From Clostridia bacterium (GTDB lineage: Bacteria > Bacillota > Clostridia > Oscillospirales > Acutalibacteraceae), in contig JAFPLH010000097.1 of the NCBI GenBank assembly GCA_017402845.1, forward strand, positions 1-35,381: DNA of 35,381 bases, written 5' to 3'. The notes under the pieces were generated by a model. It had not been told where the DNA came from, did no database searches, and worked only from the letters and a program-made list of their open reading frames with translations. Below are positions 1 through 6,025 of this stretch, in pieces. Position 1 is the first letter of the stretch. The number at the start of each line of letters is the position of its first letter. The position numbers and the translations under genes are program-made.

Positions 1-11
1 ATTTCTTTCAT
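1..11 (-). CDS. Start of a further gene of the importer operon (cut by window edge)
   Basis: On the minus strand an ATG at 9-11 is followed by AAA GAA and the window edge. It is preceded by CGGAGG at 18-23 with ordinary spacing, 13 bases after the permease stop codon. This is the expected arrangement for the next gene of the operon. Only three codons are visible, so no product can be named. Confidence 0.5.
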
Positions 12-24
12 TTCTGTACCTCCG

Positions 25-1020
25 TCACTGCTTCCAACGAAGCAGAAATTTCTGTATCCTGTTAAAAATAAATGATATGACAACAATTACGATACCAACA
101 ACTATTAATCCTACTATCGTCCTTGTATAATCTCCGAAATCGCTGTAATTTTTTATGTAATATCCAAGACCGCTTTGTGCTCCTATCATTTCCGCAGATG
201 TGAGAAGCACAAACGAAACTGTAAGGCCCTGATTGCATCCTATGAATATCTGCTGTAGCGATGCCGGAAGTATTACAGAAAACAACATTGTGGATTTTCC
301 TACATTAAGAACCTTTGCTGAATCGATAGTCTTTTTTTCAACATTCATTACTCCGCTCATTGTTCCGCTAAACACCGGCCAGAATGTAGCGAGAAATATT
401 ACAAAAACTGAAACGCTGCGGAAAGTCGGCAAAAGAGCTATTCCGTACGGAATGTATACGATAGGCGGTATAGAACCCAAAAACTTTGAAATGTATGTTG
501 CCGCACCGCCCAGCCTTGCACTCCAGCCGAAAAATAATCCGAGAGGTATTGCAACCGAAATAGCCAACAAATAACCTTTTAGTATTATTCCTGCCGAGCT
601 TTGTATGTTGATAAGTATCTTGTCATAGTCACCAATAAACTGCCAAAGGATCTTTCCCGGCGGTGGAAAGAGTGCAGGCTTCAAAAGATTGAATTTAGCT
701 GTTGCCAGCGTCCATACACTCAGTATCCCATATATAAAAGATATAATGTCAACAAACAGGTTTAAACTCTCATGTTTTTTAATGAATGCCGACATAACAA
801 GTGTAAATACCTCAGCTCCCGCTGCAAACCAAATTACATAAGACGCATAAGTTTCTGTAGTAAGTTGATTTGGTAAAAATTGTATCAGAATCAACAGGGC
901 AAACAGTAAATGAACCATTCTAAAATACCTGCGCATGATTTCTGCTTTGATTTTTGAAGTTTCTTTTTTTTCAAATGTAACTGCCGAAACTGCTGCCGGT
1001 TTTGCTTGTACATTTATCAC
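25..1020 (-). CDS. ABC transporter permease, NitT/TauT (SsuC-like) family
   Basis: A 331-residue integral membrane protein of the binding-protein-dependent inner-membrane component family that imports nitrate, taurine, sulfonates or related small anions. It has about six to seven hydrophobic segments and the conserved cytoplasmic loop with ATPase contact (around ILPASLQQIFIG). The N-terminal 120 residues, with extra hydrophobic helices, are longer than in SsuC. The start is GTG at 1018-1020, which overlaps the TGA stop of the ATPase gene by four bases. GAGGAGG lies at 1028-1034 inside the end of the ATPase gene, so translation is probably coupled. The substrate cannot be read from the permease. 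Confidence 0.9.
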   Translation of the reverse strand: MINVQAKPAAVSAVTFEKKETSKIKAEIMRRYFRMVHLLFALLILIQFLPNQLTTETYASYVIWFAAGAEVFTLVMSAFIKKHESLNLFVDIISFIYGILSVWTLATAKFNLLKPALFPPPGKILWQFIGDYDKILINIQSSAGIILKGYLLAISVAIPLGLFFGWSARLGGAATYISKFLGSIPPIVYIPYGIALLPTFRSVSVFVIFLATFWPVFSGTMSGVMNVEKKTIDSAKVLNVGKSTMLFSVILPASLQQIFIGCNQGLTVSFVLLTSAEMIGAQSGLGYYIKNYSDFGDYTRTIVGLIVVGIVIVVISFIFNRIQKFLLRWKQ

Positions 1021-1823
1021 AACACTACCTCCTCGCCGCCTATTTTGCTGACAATGTCGCTGTAAAACATTGCCAGCAGCTCATTTCTGAATTTATTGTA
1101 TTCCCTTGTTTGAACAAGCTCAGAACGATTTCTCGGACGTTCAAAGGGAACTTTTATCTCCTGATAGACACGACCGGGATTCGCTGTCATCATAACGATT
1201 TTATCCGAAAGAAAAATTGCTTCGTCTATATCGTGTGTGACAAACACTACTGTCTTCCTTGGTGTGGCATTTTCCCAAAGTTCCAACAGGAGTTCCTGCA
1301 GGATAGTACGGTTTTTGGCATCTATCGCTCCGAACGGCTCGTCCATTAGAAGAATATCCGTATCCATGGCTAACGCTCTTGCTATTGCCACACGCTGCTG
1401 CATTCCGCCGGAAAGCTGAGAGGGATACTTATTTTTGAACTGCTCAAGCCCAACCTTTTCAAGAAACTCATCAGCAAGCTGATAGCGCTCTGCTCTGCTT
1501 GCTGTTTTATTTACCTGTTTGACACCAAACGCAACGTTCTTTCTTGCAGTCATCCAAGGAAACAAAGAATAATGTTGAAAAACAACTCCTCTATCCGAAC
1601 CGGTTCCGGTTACAGGCTCGCCATTTATAAGTATTTCTCCCTCAGTGGCAGTGTTTATACCTTCAAGAATACTCAGCAGTGTGCTTTTTCCGCAGCCGCT
1701 GGAGCCTATTATACTGACAAACTCGCCTTCTTCGATGGAGAAGCTGACATTTTTCAGTGCAGTAAAGTTCTTTTTCTTTTCGGTATAATTAACTGTCAGA
1801 TTATTGATCTCTATTTTGCTCAT
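1017..1823 (-). CDS. ABC transporter ATP-binding protein, NitT/TauT (SsuB/TauB-like) family
   Basis: A 268-residue cytoplasmic ATPase that powers the adjacent permease. It shows Walker A GSSGCGKST near residue 40, the signature LSGGMQQRVAIARAL, Walker B ILLMDEPFGAID, and the H-loop FVTHDIDEA. All are intact, so it should hydrolyse ATP. Its length matches SsuB-type subunits. It lies 229 bases downstream of the binding-protein gene, with a MITE-like element in the gap, and overlaps the permease by four bases. The ribosome binding site (AGAGATG-like) is weak. That and the inserted element suggest lower expression than the binding protein. Confidence 0.92.
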   Translation of the reverse strand: MSKIEINNLTVNYTEKKKNFTALKNVSFSIEEGEFVSIIGSSGCGKSTLLSILEGINTATEGEILINGEPVTGTGSDRGVVFQHYSLFPWMTARKNVAFGVKQVNKTASRAERYQLADEFLEKVGLEQFKNKYPSQLSGGMQQRVAIARALAMDTDILLMDEPFGAIDAKNRTILQELLLELWENATPRKTVVFVTHDIDEAIFLSDKIVMMTANPGRVYQEIKVPFERPRNRSELVQTREYNKFRNELLAMFYSDIVSKIGGEEVVL

Positions 1824-1887
1824 TTTCTATCATCTCTTCTTTTCCACCGGCGAATCACCACAGCCGGTTCTTCATTTCAATATCTTA

Positions 1888-2047
1888 GAGCCTGTTTAGT
1901 ATCTTGATGTGCGTAGATTTTTGAGCATAATTTTTTCGATAACGAGGAAAAAGGGCGCAGGAATACTGACGTATTTCAAGTCCTTTTGACAAAGTTAGCG
2001 AGAAAATTTGCCAAAAAGATATGTGCGGAAAGATACTGAACAGGCTC
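1888..2047. repeat. MITE-like palindromic element, copy A
   Basis: About 160 bp without coding capacity, bounded by 18-base terminal inverted repeats (1888-1905 and 2030-2047, one mismatch; GAGCCTGTT..AGTATCTT). The middle carries the core CGCAGGAATACTGACGTATT (1956-1980), which recurs almost unchanged at 7345-7369 and, inverted, at 24053-24079. It lies between the binding-protein and ATPase genes of one operon, so it must be transcribed and could fold in the mRNA. No clear target-site duplication is visible. Confidence 0.75.
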
Positions 2048-2052
2048 TTTTA

Positions 2053-3180
2053 TTATTCAAACTCGTCAAAGTGTTTTTGTAATTCATTGTATACCTGATC
2101 ATCGGGATTCTCTTTAATAAGACTTTCAAGTGCATTCTTGTAAACATCGGTATTATAGAGTTTGTCAATATCGTAATCCTCTGTATACCCAAGTTCCACA
2201 ATGGAGTTCTTAAGAGCTATTGTACCCTGTTTATCAGGGTCCGGAACAGATGTGCCGTATCCGCCGTACAATTCGGTTTTTATAAGATCTTCTTCAATAT
2301 CAATGTACTTTTTAACATCCTTAATTGTCTGCTCCTGATTTTCCTGTGTAAATTTATATGCCTTGATAAGAGCTCTTTCAAACGCCTGATACGAATTCGG
2401 ATATTTGCTCAGTGCCTCCGTAGAGGCAACCTGACGGCAGCAAGGCTGATTTTGGAGCAGAGGCTCTTCGCTGCAGCGATAAACAATCTTGTAACCCTGA
2501 CTTTCGGCAAGAGAAGTATATGGGGAATATGCCGATACAGCATCAATCGTATCATTTTGAAGTGCATTGTATGCATCCTTCTGACTATCAAAATATACGA
2601 TGTTTACTTTATCATCACCCTCGCCGATTTCGATTCCCTTATCTTTAAGGAGAATTTGAAGTTCAGCGTCCTGCACGCTGTTCTTAACAGAAGCTACATT
2701 TCTGCCCTTGAGAATACTTACGTCCCATTTATCAATATCCTTGACGTATTCCGGCTTGATAACATAGCCGTGACCATTTGTCATCGCTCCGCCGAATATT
2801 GTTAAGTCATGTCCCTGACTTTGAAACGTTATTGACGGTACAGAACCGATAAAAGCAACATCTAACTTGTCTGATTCAAGACCGGTTGATAACTCCGCAG
2901 CAGATGAAAACAATGTAAGATTTACATCAAGACCTTCTTCTTCAAAATAACCTTCCTCCTTTGCTACAAAACCCAAAACATGAGCTGTTGAATTAAGGTG
3001 TCCTAAATTAAAGCTCGTTTTTTCAAGTGCCTGAGTTGATTCGCTTGTTGGTTCTGCCGATGAAACTGAGCTGCCATTTTCTGACAAGGAATTAGTTTCA
3101 GCTGTATTGCAGCCTGTAAGAGATGCAAATGATAATGTAAGAGCAGCGGTTAATACAGCCGCAATTATTTTTTTATTCAT
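2053..3180 (-). CDS. ABC transporter substrate-binding lipoprotein, NitT/TauT (SsuA-like) family
   Basis: A 375-residue exported lipoprotein. A positively charged start and hydrophobic stretch lead to the lipobox LTGC at about residue 24, then a Ser/Glu-rich linker. The NMT1/SsuA-like two-lobed fold follows (LGHLNSTAHVLGFVAKEEGYFEEEGLDVNLT, in part; later DVAFIGSVPSITF). It would sit on the outside of the membrane and deliver substrate to the permease. A Pro-Cys-Cys-Arg-Gln stretch near residue 246 lies in the region facing the cleft. The start was set at the ATG at 3178-3180, preceded by AAAGGA; a longer reading from 3198 is possible but puts the ribosome site inside the gene. It lies 33 bases after the Cys-rich lipoprotein. 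The substrate (sulfonate, thiol or pyrimidine) is unknown. Confidence 0.88.
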   Translation of the reverse strand: MNKKIIAAVLTAALTLSFASLTGCNTAETNSLSENGSSVSSAEPTSESTQALEKTSFNLGHLNSTAHVLGFVAKEEGYFEEEGLDVNLTLFSSAAELSTGLESDKLDVAFIGSVPSITFQSQGHDLTIFGGAMTNGHGYVIKPEYVKDIDKWDVSILKGRNVASVKNSVQDAELQILLKDKGIEIGEGDDKVNIVYFDSQKDAYNALQNDTIDAVSAYSPYTSLAESQGYKIVYRCSEEPLLQNQPCCRQVASTEALSKYPNSYQAFERALIKAYKFTQENQEQTIKDVKKYIDIEEDLIKTELYGGYGTSVPDPDKQGTIALKNSIVELGYTEDYDIDKLYNTDVYKNALESLIKENPDDQVYNELQKHFDEFE

Positions 3181-3213
3181 ATTGATTTTCCTTTCCATAT
3201 CAATTTATTTTAA

Positions 3214-3543
3214 TTATTCACAGCAATCCGGAATTTGAGAGCTATCAGCTTTGCAGCAGTCCGGTTTTGAGGTGGTGTCCGAATCTTCTTTACAACAGCT
3301 TTTTACTTTCGTGTCGCTTTCGGAAGAATATTCCTTGTTTTTGCAACAGTCAGGTGTTTCTATATCCTCGCAGCAGCTTTCTGTATTACTACAGCAGTTC
3401 TTTTCTTCTTCCGAACTGACCGCAGATGATTCAACTACTGTAGATGTACTTTCCTGACTAACCGACTGCCCTGTACAGGCTGTAAGTGATGTAAGTCCGA
3501 CTGATACGGCAAAAATAAGTGCCGTTATTCTTCTGTAATTCAT
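3214..3543 (-). CDS. Small lipoprotein with six Cys-Cys pairs, possible metal or thiol binder
   Basis: A 109-residue protein with a lipoprotein signal (lipobox LTAC, Cys23), a Ser/Thr-rich linker and a C-terminal 60 residues holding six vicinal Cys pairs (50-51, 57-58, 66-67, 83-84, 96-97, 107-108). These are spaced by acidic, Ser/Lys-rich stretches; three pairs read P-D-C-C or I-P-D-C-C. I recognise no named family. The shape suggests a surface-tethered binder of a thiophilic metal or metalloid, or a thiol exchange protein. This is inference. The start ATG at 3541-3543 has AAAGGA eight bases upstream. It is the first gene after the leader ORF and terminator and lies 33 bases ahead of the binding-protein gene, so it shares their regulation. 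No hydrophobic core is apparent in the mature part, which is probably unstructured without ligand. Confidence 0.85.
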   Translation of the reverse strand: MNYRRITALIFAVSVGLTSLTACTGQSVSQESTSTVVESSAVSSEEEKNCCSNTESCCEDIETPDCCKNKEYSSESDTKVKSCCKEDSDTTSKPDCCKADSSQIPDCCE

Positions 3544-3564
3544 GTTGTTTTTCCTTTCTGTTTA

Positions 3565-3584
3565 ACATTTATCGCTGATAATGT
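3565..3584 (-). other. Small hairpin just upstream of the lipoprotein ribosome site
   Basis: ACATTATC and GATAAATGT flank a three-base loop (one bulged base) about 20 bases before the lipoprotein start. It could affect mRNA stability or translation. The stem is weak and no function is shown. Confidence 0.3.
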
Positions 3585-3662
3585 CGTCTTTTTAAAATGT
3601 ACAGCGTCAAGGCTTGTGCCGAGGACTATACACAATGTTAGCACTACCTGTAAAATGACAGT

Positions 3663-3690
3663 AAAAAAGGGAAGTCATCGCTGACTTCCC
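3663..3690 (-). terminator. Intrinsic terminator (attenuator) between leader ORF and lipoprotein gene
   Basis: On the minus strand GGGAAGTCA and TGACTTCCC form a perfect nine-base-pair stem with a GCGA (GNRA) tetraloop (3669-3690), followed directly by six U (3663-3668). It lies 25 bases after the leader stop codon and about 120 bases before the lipoprotein start. No convincing promoter is visible between it and the lipoprotein, so the operon appears to depend on read-through. Confidence 0.88.
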
Positions 3691-3763
3691 GTGAAAAGTG
3701 CGCAGAATAACTCTGTCACATTCGGAAAGCACAGCAAGCCCTGACACAGAAAACTGCTTCCTG
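3680..3763 (-). promoter_or_regulatory. Candidate attenuator pairings: segments 1, 2 and 3 of the leader RNA
   Basis: Three segments can pair in competing ways. Segment 1 (3754-3763, CAGGAAGCAG, codons 21-24) pairs with segment 2 (3723-3735, GCTGTGCTTTCCG, codons 30-34) through GGAAGCA/TGCTTTCC with one bulge. Segment 2 also pairs with segment 3 (3680-3691, CGGGAAGTCAGC): seven contiguous pairs including one G-U, plus four more across a small internal loop. Segment 3 contains the 5' arm of the terminator, so 2:3 pairing excludes the terminator. A ribosome held near Cys18 or Cys26 would cover segment 1 and leave segment 2 free. Pairings were read by eye; no energies were calculated. Confidence 0.55.
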
Positions 3764-3823
3764 AGTCATACACATACAGTTATTCATACAGATACACATT
3801 GCAATAACAGCTATTTTTGTCAT
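3716..3823 (-). CDS. 35-residue Cys/Met-rich leader peptide ORF
   Basis: A short ORF with 7 Cys (10, 12, 16, 18, 26, 30, 31) and 6 Met among 35 residues; it begins MTKIAVIAMCIC and ends FCVRACCAFRM. The ATG at 3821-3823 is preceded by AAAGGAG (near-perfect Shine-Dalgarno, nine bases away). A sigma-A-like promoter lies upstream, and an intrinsic terminator follows 25 bases after the TGA. Position and composition fit a regulatory leader peptide that senses cysteine supply through ribosome stalling. The C-terminal C-x3-C-C also resembles copper-responsive leader peptides reported from proteobacteria, so a thiophilic metal is an alternative signal. A free-standing small metal-binding peptide or bacteriocin is less likely because of the terminator and downstream importer. 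No database family was checked. Confidence 0.72.
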   Translation of the reverse strand: MTKIAVIAMCICMNNCMCMTQEAVFCVRACCAFRM

Positions 3824-3854
3824 GGTAGCTTACTCCTTTCTCGTTGATGTGCTT

Positions 3855-3884
3855 ATTATATCATAGGATTCATGATTTGTCCAA
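3855..3884 (-). promoter_or_regulatory. Sigma-A-type promoter of the leader/importer operon
   Basis: The minus strand has the perfect -10 TATAAT (3855-3860). The -35 is TGGACA (3878-3883, spacer 17) or TTGGAC (3879-3884, spacer 18). It would start transcription about 20 bases ahead of the leader ORF's Shine-Dalgarno. Confidence 0.7.
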
Positions 3885-3887
3885 TAT

Positions 3888-3924
3888 CCTATAGGTATTA
3901 TAGGTAATAGGTTCAACCTATTAC
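3888..3924. promoter_or_regulatory. Operator-like palindrome and repeated CCTAT half-sites upstream of the leader promoter
   Basis: GTAATAGGTT and AACCTATTAC form a perfect inverted repeat around a single base (3904-3924). Next to it, towards the -35, further ACCTAT/ATAGG units occur, including the palindrome CCTATAGG. The cluster directly abuts the -35 box, as a transcription factor site would. The form recalls Rrf2/CymR-type sites of Firmicutes, but I cannot assign a regulator. Confidence 0.55.
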
Positions 3925-4012
3925 GCATTCCCTATCCACAACTTAAGCTATCAGCTTAGGTTGATTGGGTTTCCGTAAAATCATGTAGTCACCCTATCCC
4001 CCAACCCCCTTT

Positions 4013-4219
4013 CCCTCAAGGGCAATGTCATCAACTTAAGAAAATAAAGCAGATAATTTCTTGCATTTCTCCCTCAGTCTGCTTTGCGGCAGACGTTGCC
4101 GCAAGGCAGCAGCACCGACCGAAGCGGCAGCGGATACGGTGTCGCAAGGTACGTTTAGTACCTTGTGACGGAGGGAGTATATACAAAACTCCTTAAGTTG
4201 ATGACATTGTCTTTGAGGG
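4013..4219. repeat. MITE-like element with 28-base terminal inverted repeats
   Basis: 4013-4040 (starting CCCTCAAGGG, ending CATCAACTTAAG) is repeated inverted at 4192-4219 with two mismatches. The interior (for example GCGGCAGACGTTGCCGCAAGG) is GC-richer than its surroundings and itself palindromic. No ORF of note is present. It fills the gap between the leader operon promoter and the 3' end of mgtE; the rest of 3925-4344 shows no gene. Confidence 0.75.
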
Positions 4220-4294
4220 AGGTGGCAAAAAGTACGCTATACGTACTTTTTAACGGAGGGAGTATATACAAAATTCCTTAAGTTGACAACATTG
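4170..4294. repeat. Tandem duplication of the element's right end
   Basis: The 40 bases at 4170-4209 (GGAGGGAGTATATACAAAAC and on) recur at 4255-4294 with three mismatches, including the terminal CTTAAGTTGA motif. A palindromic AAAAGTACGctatACGTACTTTT lies between them. The second copy was probably left by an imprecise event or a nested insertion. Confidence 0.7.
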
Positions 4295-4344
4295 CCTAAG
4301 AGAGGGAGTCTTTTGTTTAGTACGAAGCAAAGGGATTTTTCACA

Positions 4345-5745
4345 TCAGGACAAATGCAAAACAACAGTTGCAATTCTGAAATATACCATTAAAGAAACGG
4401 CGTCTACTATTGTAGTAATAAAAGGACTCGCCATTACAGCAGGATCAAAGCCCAGTTTTTTTGCTATCATTGGCAAAGTGCAGCCTATCACCTTAGCGCA
4501 CAGTACCGTTAAAACAAGCGTTGAACATACAACAAAAGCAACCGATAATGTTATGTCTGAATTTCCCAGAAGCATTTTATCAAACAACATCAGCTTTGCA
4601 AAATTAGTTACCGCAAGAGTGCCTCCGCAAAGAAGTGCAACTCTCACCTCTTTCCAGATAATTATCGGCATATTTTTAAACTCTATATCTCCAAGCGAAA
4701 TACTTCTTATTACGGTAACAGAAGCCTGACTTCCCGTATTACCGCCTGTATCCATCAACATAGGTATAAACGACGTCAGCACTACCACGCTTGCAAGCGC
4801 ATTCTCAAATGACGAGATTATCATTCCCGTAAATGTTGCAGAGATCATAAGCAGCAAAAGCCAAGGTATTCTTTTCTTCCACAAATCTAATGCAGTAAGC
4901 TTTGAATACGGCTTATCGGTTGGTGAAATAGCTGCCATTTTTTCAATATCCTCGGTAGTTTCGTCAAGTATTACGTCCATAGCGTCGTCAAACGTAACAA
5001 TACCTACTAATCTTTCTTCTGCATCTACTACGGGTATTGTCGGCACATCATAACGTGCAAACATATTTGCAACGTACTCTCTGTCATCAGATGTATTTAC
5101 ATATATAATATTGGTTTCCATTATATCTACTACTTTGTCGGTATACTCCGATAAAAGCAGATCTTTTACTGTAACTCGCCCCAAAAGCTTTCTGTTATCA
5201 TCTGTAACATAACAAGTGTATATTGTTTCTTTGTCAACAGCGGTTCGCCTTATTCGCAAAAAAGAATCCTCTACGGTATAGCCTGTTTTCAAATCAACAT
5301 ACTCTGTTGTCATTACCGAGCCTGCGCTGTCTTTAGGATACTTTAGTATTTTGTTTATCTCAAGACGCATATCACTGTCTGCATGCTTCAGTATTCTTTT
5401 TACCACAGTAGCAGGCATTTCTTCGATAATGTCAACAGTATCGTCTATATAAAGATCATCTACTACTTCTTTCAGCTCGCTGTCGCTGAATGTTGAAATA
5501 AGCTGTTCCTGTGCGTCTGAATCTATATATACAAACACCTCTGAGGCAAGCTCTTTTGGAAGAAGTCTGAATACGGGCGGTAAACTCTTTGTAGGCAGTG
5601 ATCCCATCAGATCGCCTATATCGGCAGGATTCATCTCTGTGAGTATCTGTTTAAGCTCAGAATATCGTCGATTCGCTATATAATCAGGTATCTTTTCTGC
5701 AAGCTCATCAAGTTCTTCGCTTCTTTCTCTCTCTGTATCAGCCAA
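4345..5745 (-). CDS. mgtE: Magnesium transporter MgtE
   Basis: A 466-residue Mg2+ channel/transporter of the inner membrane. Domains in order: a MgtE_N helical domain (about 1-125, with MNPADIGDLMGSLP), two CBS domains (about 130-255, with MTTEYVDLKTG and VPVVDAEERLVGIVT-like stretches), a plug helix, and five membrane helices. The conserved pore signatures MDTGGNTGSQAS and PFITTIVDAVSLMVYF are present. Family knowledge says the N and CBS domains close the pore when cytosolic Mg2+ is high. The start was placed at TTG 5743-5745, eight bases after AGGAGG; the alternative GTG at 5752-5754 touches the ribosome site. It is preceded by an M-box riboswitch and terminator, which fits Mg2+ control. 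Confidence 0.95.
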   Translation of the reverse strand: MADTERERSEELDELAEKIPDYIANRRYSELKQILTEMNPADIGDLMGSLPTKSLPPVFRLLPKELASEVFVYIDSDAQEQLISTFSDSELKEVVDDLYIDDTVDIIEEMPATVVKRILKHADSDMRLEINKILKYPKDSAGSVMTTEYVDLKTGYTVEDSFLRIRRTAVDKETIYTCYVTDDNRKLLGRVTVKDLLLSEYTDKVVDIMETNIIYVNTSDDREYVANMFARYDVPTIPVVDAEERLVGIVTFDDAMDVILDETTEDIEKMAAISPTDKPYSKLTALDLWKKRIPWLLLLMISATFTGMIISSFENALASVVVLTSFIPMLMDTGGNTGSQASVTVIRSISLGDIEFKNMPIIIWKEVRVALLCGGTLAVTNFAKLMLFDKMLLGNSDITLSVAFVVCSTLVLTVLCAKVIGCTLPMIAKKLGFDPAVMASPFITTIVDAVSLMVYFRIATVVLHLS

Positions 5746-5760
5746 TGAGAACACCTCCTA

Positions 5761-5793
5761 AAAAATATGCCTACCCTATTTTAAGGGCAGGCA
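5761..5793 (-). terminator. Intrinsic terminator of the mgtE riboswitch
   Basis: On the minus strand TGCCTGCCCT and AGGGTAGGCA form a ten-base-pair stem (one G-U) with a six-base loop, followed by TATTTTTT and then at once by the mgtE Shine-Dalgarno. It is the expression platform of the M-box. Confidence 0.85.
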
Positions 5794-5814
5794 ATTTTGC
5801 AAACGTTCATACAA

Positions 5815-5968
5815 ACAAATGTAGTATCGTTCAAGCTTTAGCATCACAGGGCAATGAAATTACACTAAATTACACCTTAGTACGATGTAATCTGTTGGCC
5901 TACGAATAGTGTCTCCACTACTTTGCGGCAGTAACCCGTATCCCTGTGGTAGCCTTACCTACCGACAT
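5815..5968 (-). ncRNA. M-box (ykoK) magnesium riboswitch
   Basis: On the minus strand the leader contains the recognisable M-box blocks in order: GTAGGTAAGGCTACCACAGG at the 5' end, GGGATACG and CTGCCGC, then GCCAACAGATTACAT, AAGGTGTAAT, and the closing CCCTGTGATGCTAAAGCTTG followed by ACGAT. CCACAGGG pairs with CCCTGTG to form the closing helix. It lies between a promoter and a terminator ahead of mgtE, matching the known role of Mg2+-induced termination. The boundaries are approximate. Confidence 0.88.
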
Positions 5969-5997
5969 AATATATTTCATCAAAAAACTATCAGCAA
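5969..5997 (-). promoter_or_regulatory. Promoter of the M-box/mgtE transcript
   Basis: The minus strand has -35 TTGCTG (5992-5997), a 17-base spacer and -10 TATATT (5969-5974), directly ahead of the M-box 5' end. It lies in the short gap after the metK stop. Confidence 0.6.
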
Positions 5998-6025
5998 CAG
6001 TATCTTGATATACTATTTCACAGTA

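Noticed and set aside
3251..3457. 68-codon plus-strand frame antisense to the Cys-rich lipoprotein
   Set aside because: It is a shadow of the repetitive lipoprotein coding sequence, with no ribosome site.
3544..3662. Independent promoter for the lipoprotein/importer genes
   Set aside because: TTGACG is present, but no -10 box occurs at 15-19 bases; read-through from the leader promoter is more likely. This stays open until starts are mapped.
3716..3823. Leader ORF as a RiPP or bacteriocin precursor
   Set aside because: No leader/core division, radical SAM or other modification enzyme gene is nearby, and the attached terminator and importer favour a regulatory role.
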